From NCBI GenBank assembly GCA_963737705.1, contig CAVTTP010000006.1, forward strand, positions 558,001 through 622,000: a stretch of DNA of 64,000 bases, written 5' to 3'. This document shows, one piece after another, positions 28,168-38,774 of this stretch; position 1 is the first letter of the stretch, and every line of letters begins with the position of its first letter. The position numbers were made by a program, and so were the translations under genes. Under the pieces are notes generated by a model. It was not told the DNA's origin, did not search any database, and saw only the letters and a program-made list of their open reading frames with translations. This DNA comes from PALSA-607 sp963737705 (GTDB lineage: Bacteria; Actinomycetota; Actinomycetes; Acidothermales; Acidothermaceae).

Positions 28168-28862
28168 ACAGGATGACCAGGGTCCTTGTCGTTGACGATG
28201 AGCCGCAAATCCTGCGTGCCCTCAGCATCACGCTCAAAGCTCGGTCGTACGACGTCGTAGTCGCGACGAGTGGCAAGCAGGCTCTCGCGGCCGCCGCGCA
28301 ATCGTCACCCGACATCGTTGTGCTTGATCTCGGGCTGCCCGATCTCGACGGCCTCGACGTGATCCGCGGGCTGCGTGGCTGGAGCAGGGTTCCGATTGTT
28401 GTCCTGTCGGGCCGCAGTCAGGGTGTTTCCAAGGTCGACGCACTCGACGCGGGCGCCGACGACTACGTCACGAAGCCGTTCAACGTCGACGAGTTGCTCG
28501 CCCGGTTACGGGCCGTGACTCGGCGCGCGCCTACGGGCAGCGAGGAGGTGCGGGCAGTCATTGGCGACGTCAAAGTCGAACTACCGGGGCGCCGGCTGAG
28601 CGCGCGGGTCGCAAACAGCAGCCCGCCGGACATCCGATTGACGCCGACGGAGTGGCAACTGCTCGAGGTCTTGATCAGGAACCCGGGGCGACTCGTCACT
28701 CAGCGCGAGATGTTGCGGTCGATCGATCGGGTCGACATCGGCGACCAGAGCCACTACTTGCGGCAGTTCATGAACCAGCTCAGGCGCAAGCTCGAGCCCG
28801 ACCCTGCACGGCCGCGCTACCTGATGACCGAGCCCGGGATGGGCTACCGCTTTCAGCCCTAA
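28164..28862 (+). CDS. kdpE: Response regulator KdpE
   Basis: 232-aa OmpR-family activator. Receiver domain with Asp55 in IVVLDLGLPD, acidic pair DDEP at 11-14 and Lys in DYVTKPF. The C-terminal winged helix has LTPTEWQLLEVLIRNPGRLVT and ends EPGMGYRFQP, the KdpE/PhoB type. ATGA overlap with kdpD couples their synthesis. In known systems phosphorylated KdpE activates kdp transcription; the likely binding site is the repeat block at 20107-20156. Confidence 0.95.
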   Translation: MNRMTRVLVVDDEPQILRALSITLKARSYDVVVATSGKQALAAAAQSSPDIVVLDLGLPDLDGLDVIRGLRGWSRVPIVVLSGRSQGVSKVDALDAGADDYVTKPFNVDELLARLRAVTRRAPTGSEEVRAVIGDVKVELPGRRLSARVANSSPPDIRLTPTEWQLLEVLIRNPGRLVTQREMLRSIDRVDIGDQSHYLRQFMNQLRRKLEPDPARPRYLMTEPGMGYRFQP

Positions 28863-28870
28863 CGTGCGCG

Positions 28871-29575
28871 TTACCCGCGAGCGTCGGCCCGACTCCGGCT
28901 CGAGTCCGCGATACCTGAAGGAAGAGTCGAGTGTGCGGCCAGCGCGGCAATCGCCGCCAGGTTGGCCAGTTTCGCGATCTCGGCCGGTCGAAAGCGCGGG
29001 CCGGTAGGCCGGACGGCGAGCAGTGCCATCCGGGAATCGCCTACGGGTGCGGCGGCAAGCTGCGGGTCGCCGCCCCAGTCGTGGGGGAGCCAGGCCGGAT
29101 CGGCGTCGACAACGCCCGCGGCTGCTAACGGAAACCAAGGCAGCGCCGACCAGCGAACCCATGGTGCCCCAGCGCTTGCCTGGGTGATGGCGACGCCACT
29201 GTTGACCTGGTCGATGATGACCACCCACCTCGCTCGCAACACCGCCGGCGCAATGCGCGTGATGGCGGCCAGCGCTCGCGATGCTGTCGAGCCCAACCCA
29301 TCGACGATGTCGAGCCCGTCGCGAAGCTGGTCGCCTTCGGTGAACGGCTGCCAGGCTTCGATCACGATTGCGGGCAGCGCGTTGAGCCTGGCAAGGATCG
29401 CATCCGCAGACGCGGCGTCAGGAGTGTCGACGAGAACATCGTCAACGGCCGCTGACAGACCCCGCTCGACGACGTCCACCGCAGTGATGTCACCACCGGC
29501 ATCGCCGATCGCGCTCGCGAGCGCACCGAGCGCGCCAGGTCGATCGGGAATGCTCGCCCGCAGCAAATACAACAT
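28871..29575 (-). CDS. ACT-domain protein with GAF-like C-terminal region
   Basis: 234 aa. Residues 1-75 form an ACT domain (MLYLLRASIPDRPGALGALA, GDITAVDVVERG), a small-molecule sensing module found in amino-acid enzymes. The remainder (about 90-215), with WVVIIDQVNSGVAITQAS and DSRMALLAVRPTGPRFRPAEI ending in a helix of LANLAAIAALAAHS, looks like a degenerate GAF or PAS-like ligand fold. No catalytic or DNA-binding domain is visible. It converges on kdpE with 8 nt between stops. Probable regulatory or sensor protein; function unknown. Confidence 0.65.
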   Translation of the reverse strand: MLYLLRASIPDRPGALGALASAIGDAGGDITAVDVVERGLSAAVDDVLVDTPDAASADAILARLNALPAIVIEAWQPFTEGDQLRDGLDIVDGLGSTASRALAAITRIAPAVLRARWVVIIDQVNSGVAITQASAGAPWVRWSALPWFPLAAAGVVDADPAWLPHDWGGDPQLAAAPVGDSRMALLAVRPTGPRFRPAEIAKLANLAAIAALAAHSTLPSGIADSSRSRADARG

Positions 29576-29753
29576 GACTCAGACTCCGGTCTGCGAGTAG
29601 ACCTGCCTATGGTTGCGCCTGATTTCTATGGTTTCGCTGGATTGTGTCGCGGCCGCGGCACGGATATGACATCGACGTTTCGCAGCCTCCGTTGGCGGTG
29701 GTGTCCACCCGTACGTGCATGATGGCCGGTGACACGAAAGGTGCGGAGGACAC

Positions 29754-31439
29754 GTGAAATTCTTGCACAACCAGGTCGGATATTCAGCGGACGACGCAAA
29801 GCTCGCGTTGCTGCAAACCGACGCTGAATTCAGTGGCGGGCGTTTCAGCATTTACGCAGTCGGTGCCGGCGAGCCGGTGCTGAGCGGCGATCTCCTCGGT
29901 CGGGGCGGCGTGATGAAGTGGCGTGACTGGCGCTATTGGGAGGCCGATTTTTCGACCGTGCAGGAGCCCGGGCACTATTTCCTGTCGCTGGACGATGCGG
30001 CGCCACCGTTGGTGAGCGCGACCTTCAGGGTTGCCGCGAACATCCTCGACGGCCAGGTCGTATCCGACCTCGTGCACTATCTCAAGTCGGTGCGCTGCAC
30101 GGGCATCTTTGACATCGCCGACAGCGACTGCCCGGTGATTGACAGCAGCGACCGGGTCGACGTCCATGGGGGTTGGTATGACGCTTCTGGCGACACGTCG
30201 AAATACCTGTCACATCTGTCGTACGCGAACTTCCTGAATCCCCAGCAGATACCGCAGGTCGCCTGGAACCTGATCGAGGCGCGCGCCCGGCTGAACGAGG
30301 CCGACCTGTGGATGGATGACCGCCTGGTCGACGAAGCCTTGCACGGCGCTGACTTTTTGGTGCGCATGCAGAATCCGGCTGGCTTCTTCTACATGACGGT
30401 CTTCGATCGTTGGAGCAAGGACGTCGACGAGCGGATCATCTGCAGCTACGCGACCCAGGAAGGCCATCGCTTCAACACCTATCAGTCGGGCTACCGGCAA
30501 GGTGGTGGCAGCACGATTGCCGCGCTTGCTCGCGCTAGCACAATGCCTCGCGACGGCAATTTCACCCGGTCGCGTTACCTCGAAGCAGCAGAGCGAGGAT
30601 TCGCGCACCTCGAGGAGCACAACACCGAGTACCTCGACGACGGCACCGAAAACATGATCGATGATTACTGCGCCTTGCTAGCGGCCGTCGAACTCTTCGC
30701 GGTCACAGGTAACCCGAGTCACGAAGATGCTGCACACCTGCGCGCTGCGAAGCTCCTCGCTCGCCAGCACCCCGACGGCTGGTTCTGGATGGACGACGCT
30801 AAGGCACGCAGCTATGTTCACGCCGCCGAGGCGGGCATGCCCTACGCAGTGTTGCTGCGCTACATGGAGGTATTCGCATCGACGGGTGCGACCTCGCAGG
30901 TCGACGCCGCCCGGCTGGCAGTGCGTCGCGGCTTGGAGCACGAGCTCGCGGTCAGCGCGATCGGCGACGGTAATCCGTTCGGCTACCCGCGGCAGTACGT
31001 GCTGGTGCCTGGTGTGCAGGATCGCGTGCAGTTCTTTATGGCGCACAAGAACGAGAGCGGCTACTGGTGGCAAGGTGAGAACGCGCGACTCGGATCGCTG
31101 GCGTGCGCTGCCCGATGGGGTTCACATGTCTTCGCGGACGACGCGGAGTTCAGCGCCGCACTTTGGCGCTACGCGCAAGCCGCGCTCGACTGGATCTTTG
31201 GTCTCAATCCGTTCGATGCCTGCATGATGCAGGGCCACGGACACAGCAACCCGCGCTACGACCTCGACAAATGGAACGCGCCAGGGGGTGTCTGCAACGG
31301 CATCACCGCTGGCGAGTTCGACGAGGACGACATCGACTTCAAGCAGGCGGAGGAGACCGACCCGTCGCAGTCGTGGCGGTGGACCGAGCAGTGGATCCCG
31401 CACGGCGCGTGGCTGCTTGCTGCACTCGCTCACAAATAG
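29754..31439 (+). CDS. Glycoside hydrolase family 9-like enzyme, no signal peptide
   Basis: 561 aa. N-terminal Ig-like CelD_N domain (MKFLHNQVGYSADDAKLAL, PGHYFLSLDD) then the GH9 (alpha/alpha)6 barrel: VHGGWYDASGDTSKYL carries the catalytic Asp pair, FGLNPFDACMMQGHG and SNPRYDL are GH9 signature loops, and the C-terminal ESWRWTEQ-like region (RWTEQWIPHGAWLL) contributes the general acid Glu. GH9 includes endoglucanases and exo-beta-glucosaminidases. No signal peptide or membrane segment precedes the domain, so it is predicted cytoplasmic, favouring an oligosaccharide-cleaving role. GTG 29754 behind GGAGGA. Confidence 0.82.
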   Translation: MKFLHNQVGYSADDAKLALLQTDAEFSGGRFSIYAVGAGEPVLSGDLLGRGGVMKWRDWRYWEADFSTVQEPGHYFLSLDDAAPPLVSATFRVAANILDGQVVSDLVHYLKSVRCTGIFDIADSDCPVIDSSDRVDVHGGWYDASGDTSKYLSHLSYANFLNPQQIPQVAWNLIEARARLNEADLWMDDRLVDEALHGADFLVRMQNPAGFFYMTVFDRWSKDVDERIICSYATQEGHRFNTYQSGYRQGGGSTIAALARASTMPRDGNFTRSRYLEAAERGFAHLEEHNTEYLDDGTENMIDDYCALLAAVELFAVTGNPSHEDAAHLRAAKLLARQHPDGWFWMDDAKARSYVHAAEAGMPYAVLLRYMEVFASTGATSQVDAARLAVRRGLEHELAVSAIGDGNPFGYPRQYVLVPGVQDRVQFFMAHKNESGYWWQGENARLGSLACAARWGSHVFADDAEFSAALWRYAQAALDWIFGLNPFDACMMQGHGHSNPRYDLDKWNAPGGVCNGITAGEFDEDDIDFKQAEETDPSQSWRWTEQWIPHGAWLLAALAHK

Positions 31440-31447
31440 CTGATCTG

Positions 31448-31477
31448 GACTAACTCCAGAACTTGACTCATTCCAGA
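31448..31477 (+). promoter_or_regulatory. FurA-type operator region with two GACT-A-TCCAGA direct repeats
   Basis: GACTAACTCCAGA (31448-31460) and GACTCATTCCAGA (31465-31477), 17 bp apart. The first also sits in a palindrome TCTGGA-N5-TCCAGA (31444-31460). From memory the TTGACT-ATTCCAGA form resembles the autoregulatory FurA box upstream of mycobacterial furA-katG. The furA start is 22 nt downstream. Confidence 0.65.
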
Positions 31478-31498
31478 TCAACGGGTTAGCTGAGTCAC

Positions 31499-31960
31499 GT
31501 GTCGCAGCCGATCACCGACCCGACGGCGCTGCTGCGTGACTACGGGTTGAGGGTGACCGCGGCTCGCCTCGCGGTGCTCTCGGCGGTCGCCACTCAGCCA
31601 CACGCACCGGCGGACGAGATCGCTACCGCGGCCAGGGAGCATCTCGGCGCGCTCTCAAGTGCCGCGGTCTATGAGGTGCTTAACGCATTCACCGAGGTCG
31701 GTCTGGTCAGGCGCATCGAGCCTGCTGGCTCACCCGCGCGCTACGAGACCCGCACCGCCGACAACCACCACCACGCCGTCTGCCGGCAATGCGGCTCGGT
31801 CAGCGACATCGACTGCGTCGTGGGCGCGGCGCCGTGTCTCGAACCCAGCAACGCGAACGGCTTCGTCATTGAGCAGGCCGAGGTGACGTGGTGGGGCATC
31901 TGCGCCACCTGCAACGACATCTCCATCAGCAACGAGCACGCCACCAGCAAAAGCTCCTGA
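31499..31960 (+). CDS. furA: Fur-family metalloregulator FurA
   Basis: 153 aa. N-terminal winged helix (LLRDYGLRVTAARLAVLSAV, AVYEVLNAFTEVGLVRRIEPAG), then the regulatory metal site ADNHHHAVCRQCGSVSDIDC and C-terminal Cys pair GICATCND. The HHHAVCRxCG pattern supplies structural and regulatory ligands. It immediately precedes katG (30 nt), the arrangement in which FurA represses katG until oxidative stress. GTG start; a candidate operator lies 22 nt upstream. Confidence 0.9.
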   Translation: MSQPITDPTALLRDYGLRVTAARLAVLSAVATQPHAPADEIATAAREHLGALSSAAVYEVLNAFTEVGLVRRIEPAGSPARYETRTADNHHHAVCRQCGSVSDIDCVVGAAPCLEPSNANGFVIEQAEVTWWGICATCNDISISNEHATSKSS

Positions 31961-31990
31961 TTACCGTTACCGACCTCGGAAGGATCTTTG

Positions 31991-34222
<2,232 letters not shown>

Positions 34223-34279
34223 TTGCGGGCCTAATTGCGAGCCTGAATCCGAGCCTGACCTCGTCGTCCAAGCCATGAT

Positions 34280-34741
34280 GTGCCGATGGGACTGCGAAAG
34301 CCGCGCCGACTTCGTGACGTGCACCCGACCAGGCGGGGCTTGATCCTCGCCTGGTTCTCGTTCGCGGTGACGTTCGGCGTGCTGCGTGCGATCACTTGGT
34401 CGATCCACGCGCACGTCGGTCACTTCGCCAACGTCACGGCTGGATCGGTGCACCTGCATCACTACCTGTGGGGCATCTTGCTCGTGACCATCGTGGCGTT
34501 TCTCGGCCTCGTCGAACGGTCACCGAGATGGCGGACGGTGATGGGCCTGATGTTCGGGATCGGGCTAGCGCTGATCGTTGATGAGCTCGCGCTACTCATC
34601 GACCTCAAGGACGTCTACTGGACGGGTGCCGGTGGCGTGAGCATCGCGGTCGCGGTCGTGTTGATCGCGGTTGCCGGGGGGCTGCTCGCCCTCACCCGAG
34701 CCCCAGGGGTAAACGACGAGCTCCAGCACCCGCGGGCCTGA
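34280..34741 (+). CDS. Small integral membrane protein, unknown function
   Basis: 153 aa, four helices (LILAWFSFAVTFGVLRAITW, YLWGILLVTIVAFLGLV, VMGLMFGIGLALIVDELALLI, VSIAVAVVLIAVAGGLLAL). A His-rich stretch HAHVGHFANVTAGSVHLHHYLWG sits in the first loop and an acidic DELALLIDLKDVYWTG in the second. That combination suggests metal or proton handling, but no family match is apparent to me. Start GTG 34280, or ATG 34286. Follows katG by about 60 nt. Confidence 0.6.
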   Translation: MPMGLRKPRRLRDVHPTRRGLILAWFSFAVTFGVLRAITWSIHAHVGHFANVTAGSVHLHHYLWGILLVTIVAFLGLVERSPRWRTVMGLMFGIGLALIVDELALLIDLKDVYWTGAGGVSIAVAVVLIAVAGGLLALTRAPGVNDELQHPRA

Positions 34742-34805
34742 GGCAGCCGAGATGTAGCTGAGGTAGGCCTGTACACCTGCCCCAGGCCCTATACGGCTGC
34801 TTAAC

Positions 34806-34860
34806 GTGATCAACTCGCGCCGACCCGGGTGATCAACTTGCGCCGACCCGGGTGATCAAC
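34806..34860. repeat. 23-bp direct repeat, two and a third copies
   Basis: Units 34806-34828 and 34829-34851 differ by one base, and the first 9 nt recur at 34852-34860. Each unit begins GTGATCAAC and contains GCGCCGACCCGG. It lies in the gap between convergent genes, 20 nt from the stop of the NlpC/P60 gene. No mobile-element ends are nearby. Confidence 0.85.
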
Positions 34861-34879
34861 CGACGGGGCGGGGAGGGCG

Positions 34880-36109
34880 TCAGCCGACGACGCGCACTGC
34901 TCCGGAGTAGTACCCGTGAGCGGCGATCGAGGCGATGCGCACCACGTCACCGGTGTGCGGCGCGTTGATCATCAAACCGTTGCCGATGTAGATGCCGACG
35001 TGGTGATGGTCGCGGTAGAAAAACACCAGGTCGCCAGGCTTCAACTGGCTTTCCGGGATGTGGCGGTAGTCGTTGTACAGCGTTCCGGTGTAGTGGGTCG
35101 TACTGATGCCGGCTTGCCGGTACGCCCACTGCACGAGTCCTGAGCAGTCGAAGCGGGTGGGTCCGGTGGCCCCGAACACGTAGCGGTCGCCGAGCCGTGT
35201 CATCGCCGCCGCGACCGCCCGCTGGGCGGCGCTCGAACCGCTGGGACTCTGCGGCAGCGCCACCGACGTGATCAGGGTCTTGTTCGCCGCCGCAGCCGCC
35301 GCCGCAGTTGCGGCCCGCGCCGCAGCCCGCGCGGCAGCCGTTCGCGTGGCAGTCGCGCGCGCGGCGGCAGCCTGCGCGGCTTGGGCCTTGTTATAGGCGG
35401 CGAGTGCGATCTGTGCCTTGGCCTGATCGGCAGCCTCTTTCGCCTTCTGTGCCGCGATCAACTGTGCGCGCTGCGCGGCGGTCAACTTGGCGAGCACCTG
35501 TTGGCTGAGCGCCAGTGCTGCGTTGATCTGCGCCTGCTTCTGCACCAAGTCTGCCGACAGCTTCTGAGCGGTCGCGGTGGCCTGGCTCGCGGTCGCTACC
35601 GACTGCTGGTAGACCTGATCGGCCGAGCGCGCCGCCGCCAGAAGGCTGGACTGCGATGTGCTCAACTGCTGCAGCATCGACACCCTGGTCATCGCCTGCG
35701 AGGGGTCGGTCGTGTTCAAGATGATCGCGAGACCCTGGCTCATGCCGCCCGACTCATAGGACTCCGCGGCGAGCGCACCCACCTTGCTCTGTTCGATCAC
35801 GACCTCGCTGTGCGCCCGGCCGGCTGCGGCGTTGGCGGCGCTTGCGGTCTGCAACGCCTGCGTCAGGCTGTCCTGGGCGCCGTTGTATTGCTCGGAGGCG
35901 ACCTCAGCCTGGTTGTTCAGCGCGTCTATCTGGGCCTGCGCCTGCGCGACCGTCGTCGGCTGGGCGGCCTGACTGACGGCGGGCAAGAGGGCGGCGGCGA
36001 CAAGTGCTGCACCCGTGGCCGACAGGATCTTGACGAGGGGTCGCAGGGCACGGCGCGGCGAGGGTCCAAGAGCTAGCAGAGTGCCGCGACGGCGCGCCAA
36101 AGCGAACAA
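34880..36109 (-). CDS. NlpC/P60 peptidoglycan hydrolase with coiled-coil stalk (RipA-like)
   Basis: 409-aa secreted D,L-endopeptidase that cuts wall peptides. A signal region (residues about 25-50, ending AVSQAAQP) is followed by long Ala/Gln/Lys-rich coiled coils (55-235), an Ala linker and a C-terminal NlpC/P60 domain. The catalytic triad is present: Cys322 in FDCSGLVQWAYRQ, His370 in HHHVGIYIG, and a third polar residue near His385 in NAPHTGD. Starts TTG 36109 behind GGAGGAGGGC. The leader carries a c-di-AMP riboswitch (36121-36270), so synthesis responds to second-messenger level, as with rpf/rip genes elsewhere. Confidence 0.92.
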   Translation of the reverse strand: MFALARRRGTLLALGPSPRRALRPLVKILSATGAALVAAALLPAVSQAAQPTTVAQAQAQIDALNNQAEVASEQYNGAQDSLTQALQTASAANAAAGRAHSEVVIEQSKVGALAAESYESGGMSQGLAIILNTTDPSQAMTRVSMLQQLSTSQSSLLAAARSADQVYQQSVATASQATATAQKLSADLVQKQAQINAALALSQQVLAKLTAAQRAQLIAAQKAKEAADQAKAQIALAAYNKAQAAQAAAARATATRTAAARAAARAATAAAAAAANKTLITSVALPQSPSGSSAAQRAVAAAMTRLGDRYVFGATGPTRFDCSGLVQWAYRQAGISTTHYTGTLYNDYRHIPESQLKPGDLVFFYRDHHHVGIYIGNGLMINAPHTGDVVRIASIAAHGYYSGAVRVVG

Positions 36110-36120
36110 GCCCTCCTCCC

Positions 36121-36270
36121 GCGGCCGCCGACCGAGTTAGCTGACGGGTTCGGGCCAGAGGAACGCCCTACCGCCTCAGCGCGAGCTGAGCCGGATTCAC
36201 CCCAGGGGAAGGTGGTGGTTCCCCGGTTCCCCCGAAGGGGATTAGGCGGCGACCCACTCGCCGCAGCGAG
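36121..36270 (-). promoter_or_regulatory. ydaO-type c-di-AMP riboswitch
   Basis: Read on the minus strand, the leader shows the conserved segments of the ydaO/yuaA class in order: CGCCTAATCCCCTTCGGGGG, AACCGGGGAACCAC, GGGGTGAATCCGG, GTAGGGC, and CCCGAACCCGTCAGCTAAC followed by CTCGGT. These are nearly invariant in the family. The end is 11 nt upstream of the ribosome-binding site of the NlpC/P60 gene. In known cases ligand binding turns the downstream gene off. Confidence 0.93.
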
Positions 36271-36303
36271 GCTCCGTTGCAGGTCACGAGCGGATCACGG
36301 AGC

Positions 36304-36332
36304 AACATAGCGAAGGGGTCCTTACTACACAA
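36304..36332 (-). promoter_or_regulatory. Probable promoter of the riboswitch-NlpC/P60 transcript
   Basis: Minus strand TTGTGT (36332-36327), 17-bp spacer, TATGTT (36309-36304), close to sigma-70 consensus. It lies 34 nt upstream of the riboswitch start. Confidence 0.45.
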
Positions 36333-36360
36333 CGCCGACCCACCACTTTGCGGCTAAAGG

Positions 36361-37614
36361 TTACGAATGCGTGGCGTGGGCGTTGCGCGCAGCGAACTTC
36401 GCGGAGCAATGGTCCGAGCAGAAGTAGATCGTCTGCGCTCCGACCTGGTGCCTCGCCGGGGCGAGCAACTTCTCAACCTGCATGCCGCACACCGGATCCT
36501 TGGCGTAGCGGTCAGTGCTGGCGGACGCACCCGCCGTCCGCGTTCGGTAAAGCCAATACAGGACGCCGATGCCGATCACCGCGAGCAGGTTGAGCACCGT
36601 TGTGTAGTTCGCTCCCGCGTGAGTGAGCGGCACGATATGAGTGCCGACCTTGGGCACCTCATGTACGGCTCGCACGAGGTACTCGGTGGCCAGTGAAGCG
36701 GCGCTCATGGCGAACCAGAAAACCCCGAGCAGCCGCAGCGTGATTGGGCCGCCGTAGTACTTGCGGTAGATGAAGAGCAAGGGCAGCGTGATGAGGTCGG
36801 CGAAGATGAACGAGATCACGCCGCCGAAACTGATTCCGCCGCGCCACAGCGCGGCCGCGATCGGCACATTTCCGATCGAGCAAACGAAGCTGATGAGTGC
36901 CAAGAACGGCCCCAGCACGACGTTTTGCAGGCTGGACCAAAATCCGTGACCTGTCACGAAGAGCGAACGCCAGAACCACGTTGGTACAAGTGCGGACGCG
37001 AATCCGCCAATGACAAATCCGGCGACGATTTCCCTGCGCAGCATGGTCAGATCGCTGATGGTGTAACTCGACGCATCTGACCAAGCGGCCCGGGTGCGTA
37101 CGCGTTGCTTCCACGACGGCGAATCCCGCACCTCGCCGTCGTTCTCGTCACGCGACAGCGCACTGCGCGCGTCGTCCGTCCAGCGTCGCGGAATCGCCCG
37201 CGGTACAACGACACCGAGGATCGCGATCATGATGGCGCCGCCGACGAACTCTGCCGCCGCGAATTGCCACCCCAGCAACAACCAGATGACGATGCCCAGT
37301 TCGACGACCAGATTCGTCGACGCAATCATGAAGATCATCGATGCGGTGAAGTCGGCGCCTCGGGCGAACAGGCTCTTGGCCAGCGCGCTGGCGGCGTACG
37401 AACATGACGAACTCACCGCGCCGAGGAAGCTCGCCTTGCCAAGGGTTCGGGGCCCGTGGTCACCGAGCGCGGCCTGCATCTGCGCACGAGAAACGAATGC
37501 CTGCACAGCGCCCGACAAACCGAAGCCGAGCACGAGAGCCCAGAAGGTGTCGAAGAACATCCACCAGCCTTCGGCGATCCCGTGCGCGAAGCCATCAAGC
37601 ACCATGCCGATCAC
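36361..37614 (-). CDS. Permease (ArsP/DUF318 type) fused to a C-terminal YHS metal-binding domain
   Basis: 417 aa. Residues 1-330 hold about eight helices with the family signature SSSCSYAASALAKSLFARGADF and ISFVCSIGNVPIAAALWRGG, typical of DUF318/YraQ permeases, which include organoarsenical exporters. After a last helix (LLAVIGIGVLYWLYRT), residues about 368-405 form a YHS domain (DPVCGMQVEKL, YFCSDHCSAKF) with four Cys/His metal ligands, as in heavy-metal ATPases. The substrate is probably a soft metal or metalloid compound, by family only. No arsR or merR neighbour. ATG at 37614. Confidence 0.8.
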   Translation of the reverse strand: MIGMVLDGFAHGIAEGWWMFFDTFWALVLGFGLSGAVQAFVSRAQMQAALGDHGPRTLGKASFLGAVSSSCSYAASALAKSLFARGADFTASMIFMIASTNLVVELGIVIWLLLGWQFAAAEFVGGAIMIAILGVVVPRAIPRRWTDDARSALSRDENDGEVRDSPSWKQRVRTRAAWSDASSYTISDLTMLRREIVAGFVIGGFASALVPTWFWRSLFVTGHGFWSSLQNVVLGPFLALISFVCSIGNVPIAAALWRGGISFGGVISFIFADLITLPLLFIYRKYYGGPITLRLLGVFWFAMSAASLATEYLVRAVHEVPKVGTHIVPLTHAGANYTTVLNLLAVIGIGVLYWLYRTRTAGASASTDRYAKDPVCGMQVEKLLAPARHQVGAQTIYFCSDHCSAKFAARNAHATHS

Positions 37615-37675
37615 AATGCCAGGGTTGGTCGCGTTTGTTCCGACCAGGCACTGCTGTTCCGCCTAGGCTGGCGTA

Positions 37676-38728
37676 GTGATCAAGTACCTCGGCTCCAAGC
37701 GGCTGCTCGCCTCCGTGCTCGGCGACATCGCAACCGCGGCGGGCGCGCGCACGGCCCTCGACCTTTTTACCGGGACGACGAGGGTTGCCCAAGAGTTCAA
37801 GCGTCGCGGTATCGAAGTCACTGCTGTCGACTGCGCGACATACGCCGAGGTACTCGGCCAGTGCTACATAGCGACCGACGCCACGGTGGTCGACAAGGAC
37901 CGGCTGGCGCAGGCTCTCGATGAACTGAACGCGTTGCCGGGTGCGGCTGGCTACTTCACGGAGACTTTCTGCGTAGCGGCAAGGTATTTCCAGCCGAAGA
38001 ACGGTGCGCGCGTCGATGCGATGCGTGATGCGATCGAAGCCCGTTACGCAGGCGATCCGTTGTATCCAGTGCTACTTACCGCCCTCATGCTGGCGGCTGA
38101 CCGCGTCGATTCGACGACCGGGCTGCAGATGGCTTACCTCAAGCAATGGGCCGCACGTGCCTACAACGACATCGAGCTGCGGTCGCCGGAGTTGCTCGCG
38201 GGGAGCGGCAGCGCGATGCGCGGTGACGCGATGACGCTCATCGACGTCGTCCCGCATGTTGATTTGGCTTATCTCGACCCGCCCTACAACCAGCACCGCT
38301 ACTTCACGAACTACCACGTCTGGGAAACCCTGGTGCGTTGGGACGCACCAGAGCACTACGGCATCGCGTGCAAGCGGATCGATGCACGGGACGACGAGAC
38401 GCATTCGCCGTTCAACGGCAAGGCGTCGATGCCGGTGGCCTTGCGGTCGGTCATCTCGCGAACGAGGGCCGACGTCGTTGTGGTGTCGTACAACGACGAG
38501 TCGTGGGTGCTGCCGGCAGACATCGAGCAGTGGCTAAAAGATGCAGGCCACGCGGACGTCGCGATGCTGGCGTTCGACTCCAAACGCTACGTCGGTGCGC
38601 AGATCGGCATCCACAATCCGGCTGGCCAGAAGGTCGGCACCGTCTCGCATCTGCGCAACACCGAATACATCTTTGTGGCAGGAGCCGCCGAGCGCGTCGC
38701 GGCAGTCGTTCGGGCCGTCGCGCCCTAG
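37676..38728 (+). CDS. D12-class adenine-specific DNA methyltransferase, solitary
   Basis: 350 aa. N-terminal SAM-binding IKYLGSKRLL and TALDLFTGTTRVAQEFKRRG, then the catalytic motif IV LAYLDPPYNQHRYFTNYH. The order (FxG before DPPY) fits the alpha class of N6-adenine enzymes such as Dam/DpnM. The FxG motif is unusual as FTGT rather than FAGSG. No restriction endonuclease or specificity gene lies nearby, so this is an orphan methylase or a diverged RNA/DNA methyltransferase. GTG start at 37676. Confidence 0.8.
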   Translation: MIKYLGSKRLLASVLGDIATAAGARTALDLFTGTTRVAQEFKRRGIEVTAVDCATYAEVLGQCYIATDATVVDKDRLAQALDELNALPGAAGYFTETFCVAARYFQPKNGARVDAMRDAIEARYAGDPLYPVLLTALMLAADRVDSTTGLQMAYLKQWAARAYNDIELRSPELLAGSGSAMRGDAMTLIDVVPHVDLAYLDPPYNQHRYFTNYHVWETLVRWDAPEHYGIACKRIDARDDETHSPFNGKASMPVALRSVISRTRADVVVVSYNDESWVLPADIEQWLKDAGHADVAMLAFDSKRYVGAQIGIHNPAGQKVGTVSHLRNTEYIFVAGAAERVAAVVRAVAP

Positions 38729-38774
38729 GTCTCGCGGTCGTCAGGTTTCGCGGTCGTCAGGTTTCGCGGTCGTC
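38727..38774. repeat. Three 16-bp tandem repeats at the 3' end of the PAC2 gene
   Basis: AGGTTTCGCGGTCGTC, first copy with one change, at 38727-38742, 38743-38758 and 38759-38774. The third copy encodes the terminal DDRET of the PAC2 protein on the minus strand. The other two lie beyond its stop and run to the stop of the methylase gene, so the converging 3' ends were extended by duplication. Confidence 0.9.

Noticed and set aside
34806..34860. Insertion-sequence end or attachment site
   Set aside because: Only short direct repeats; no transposase, integrase or inverted ends nearby.
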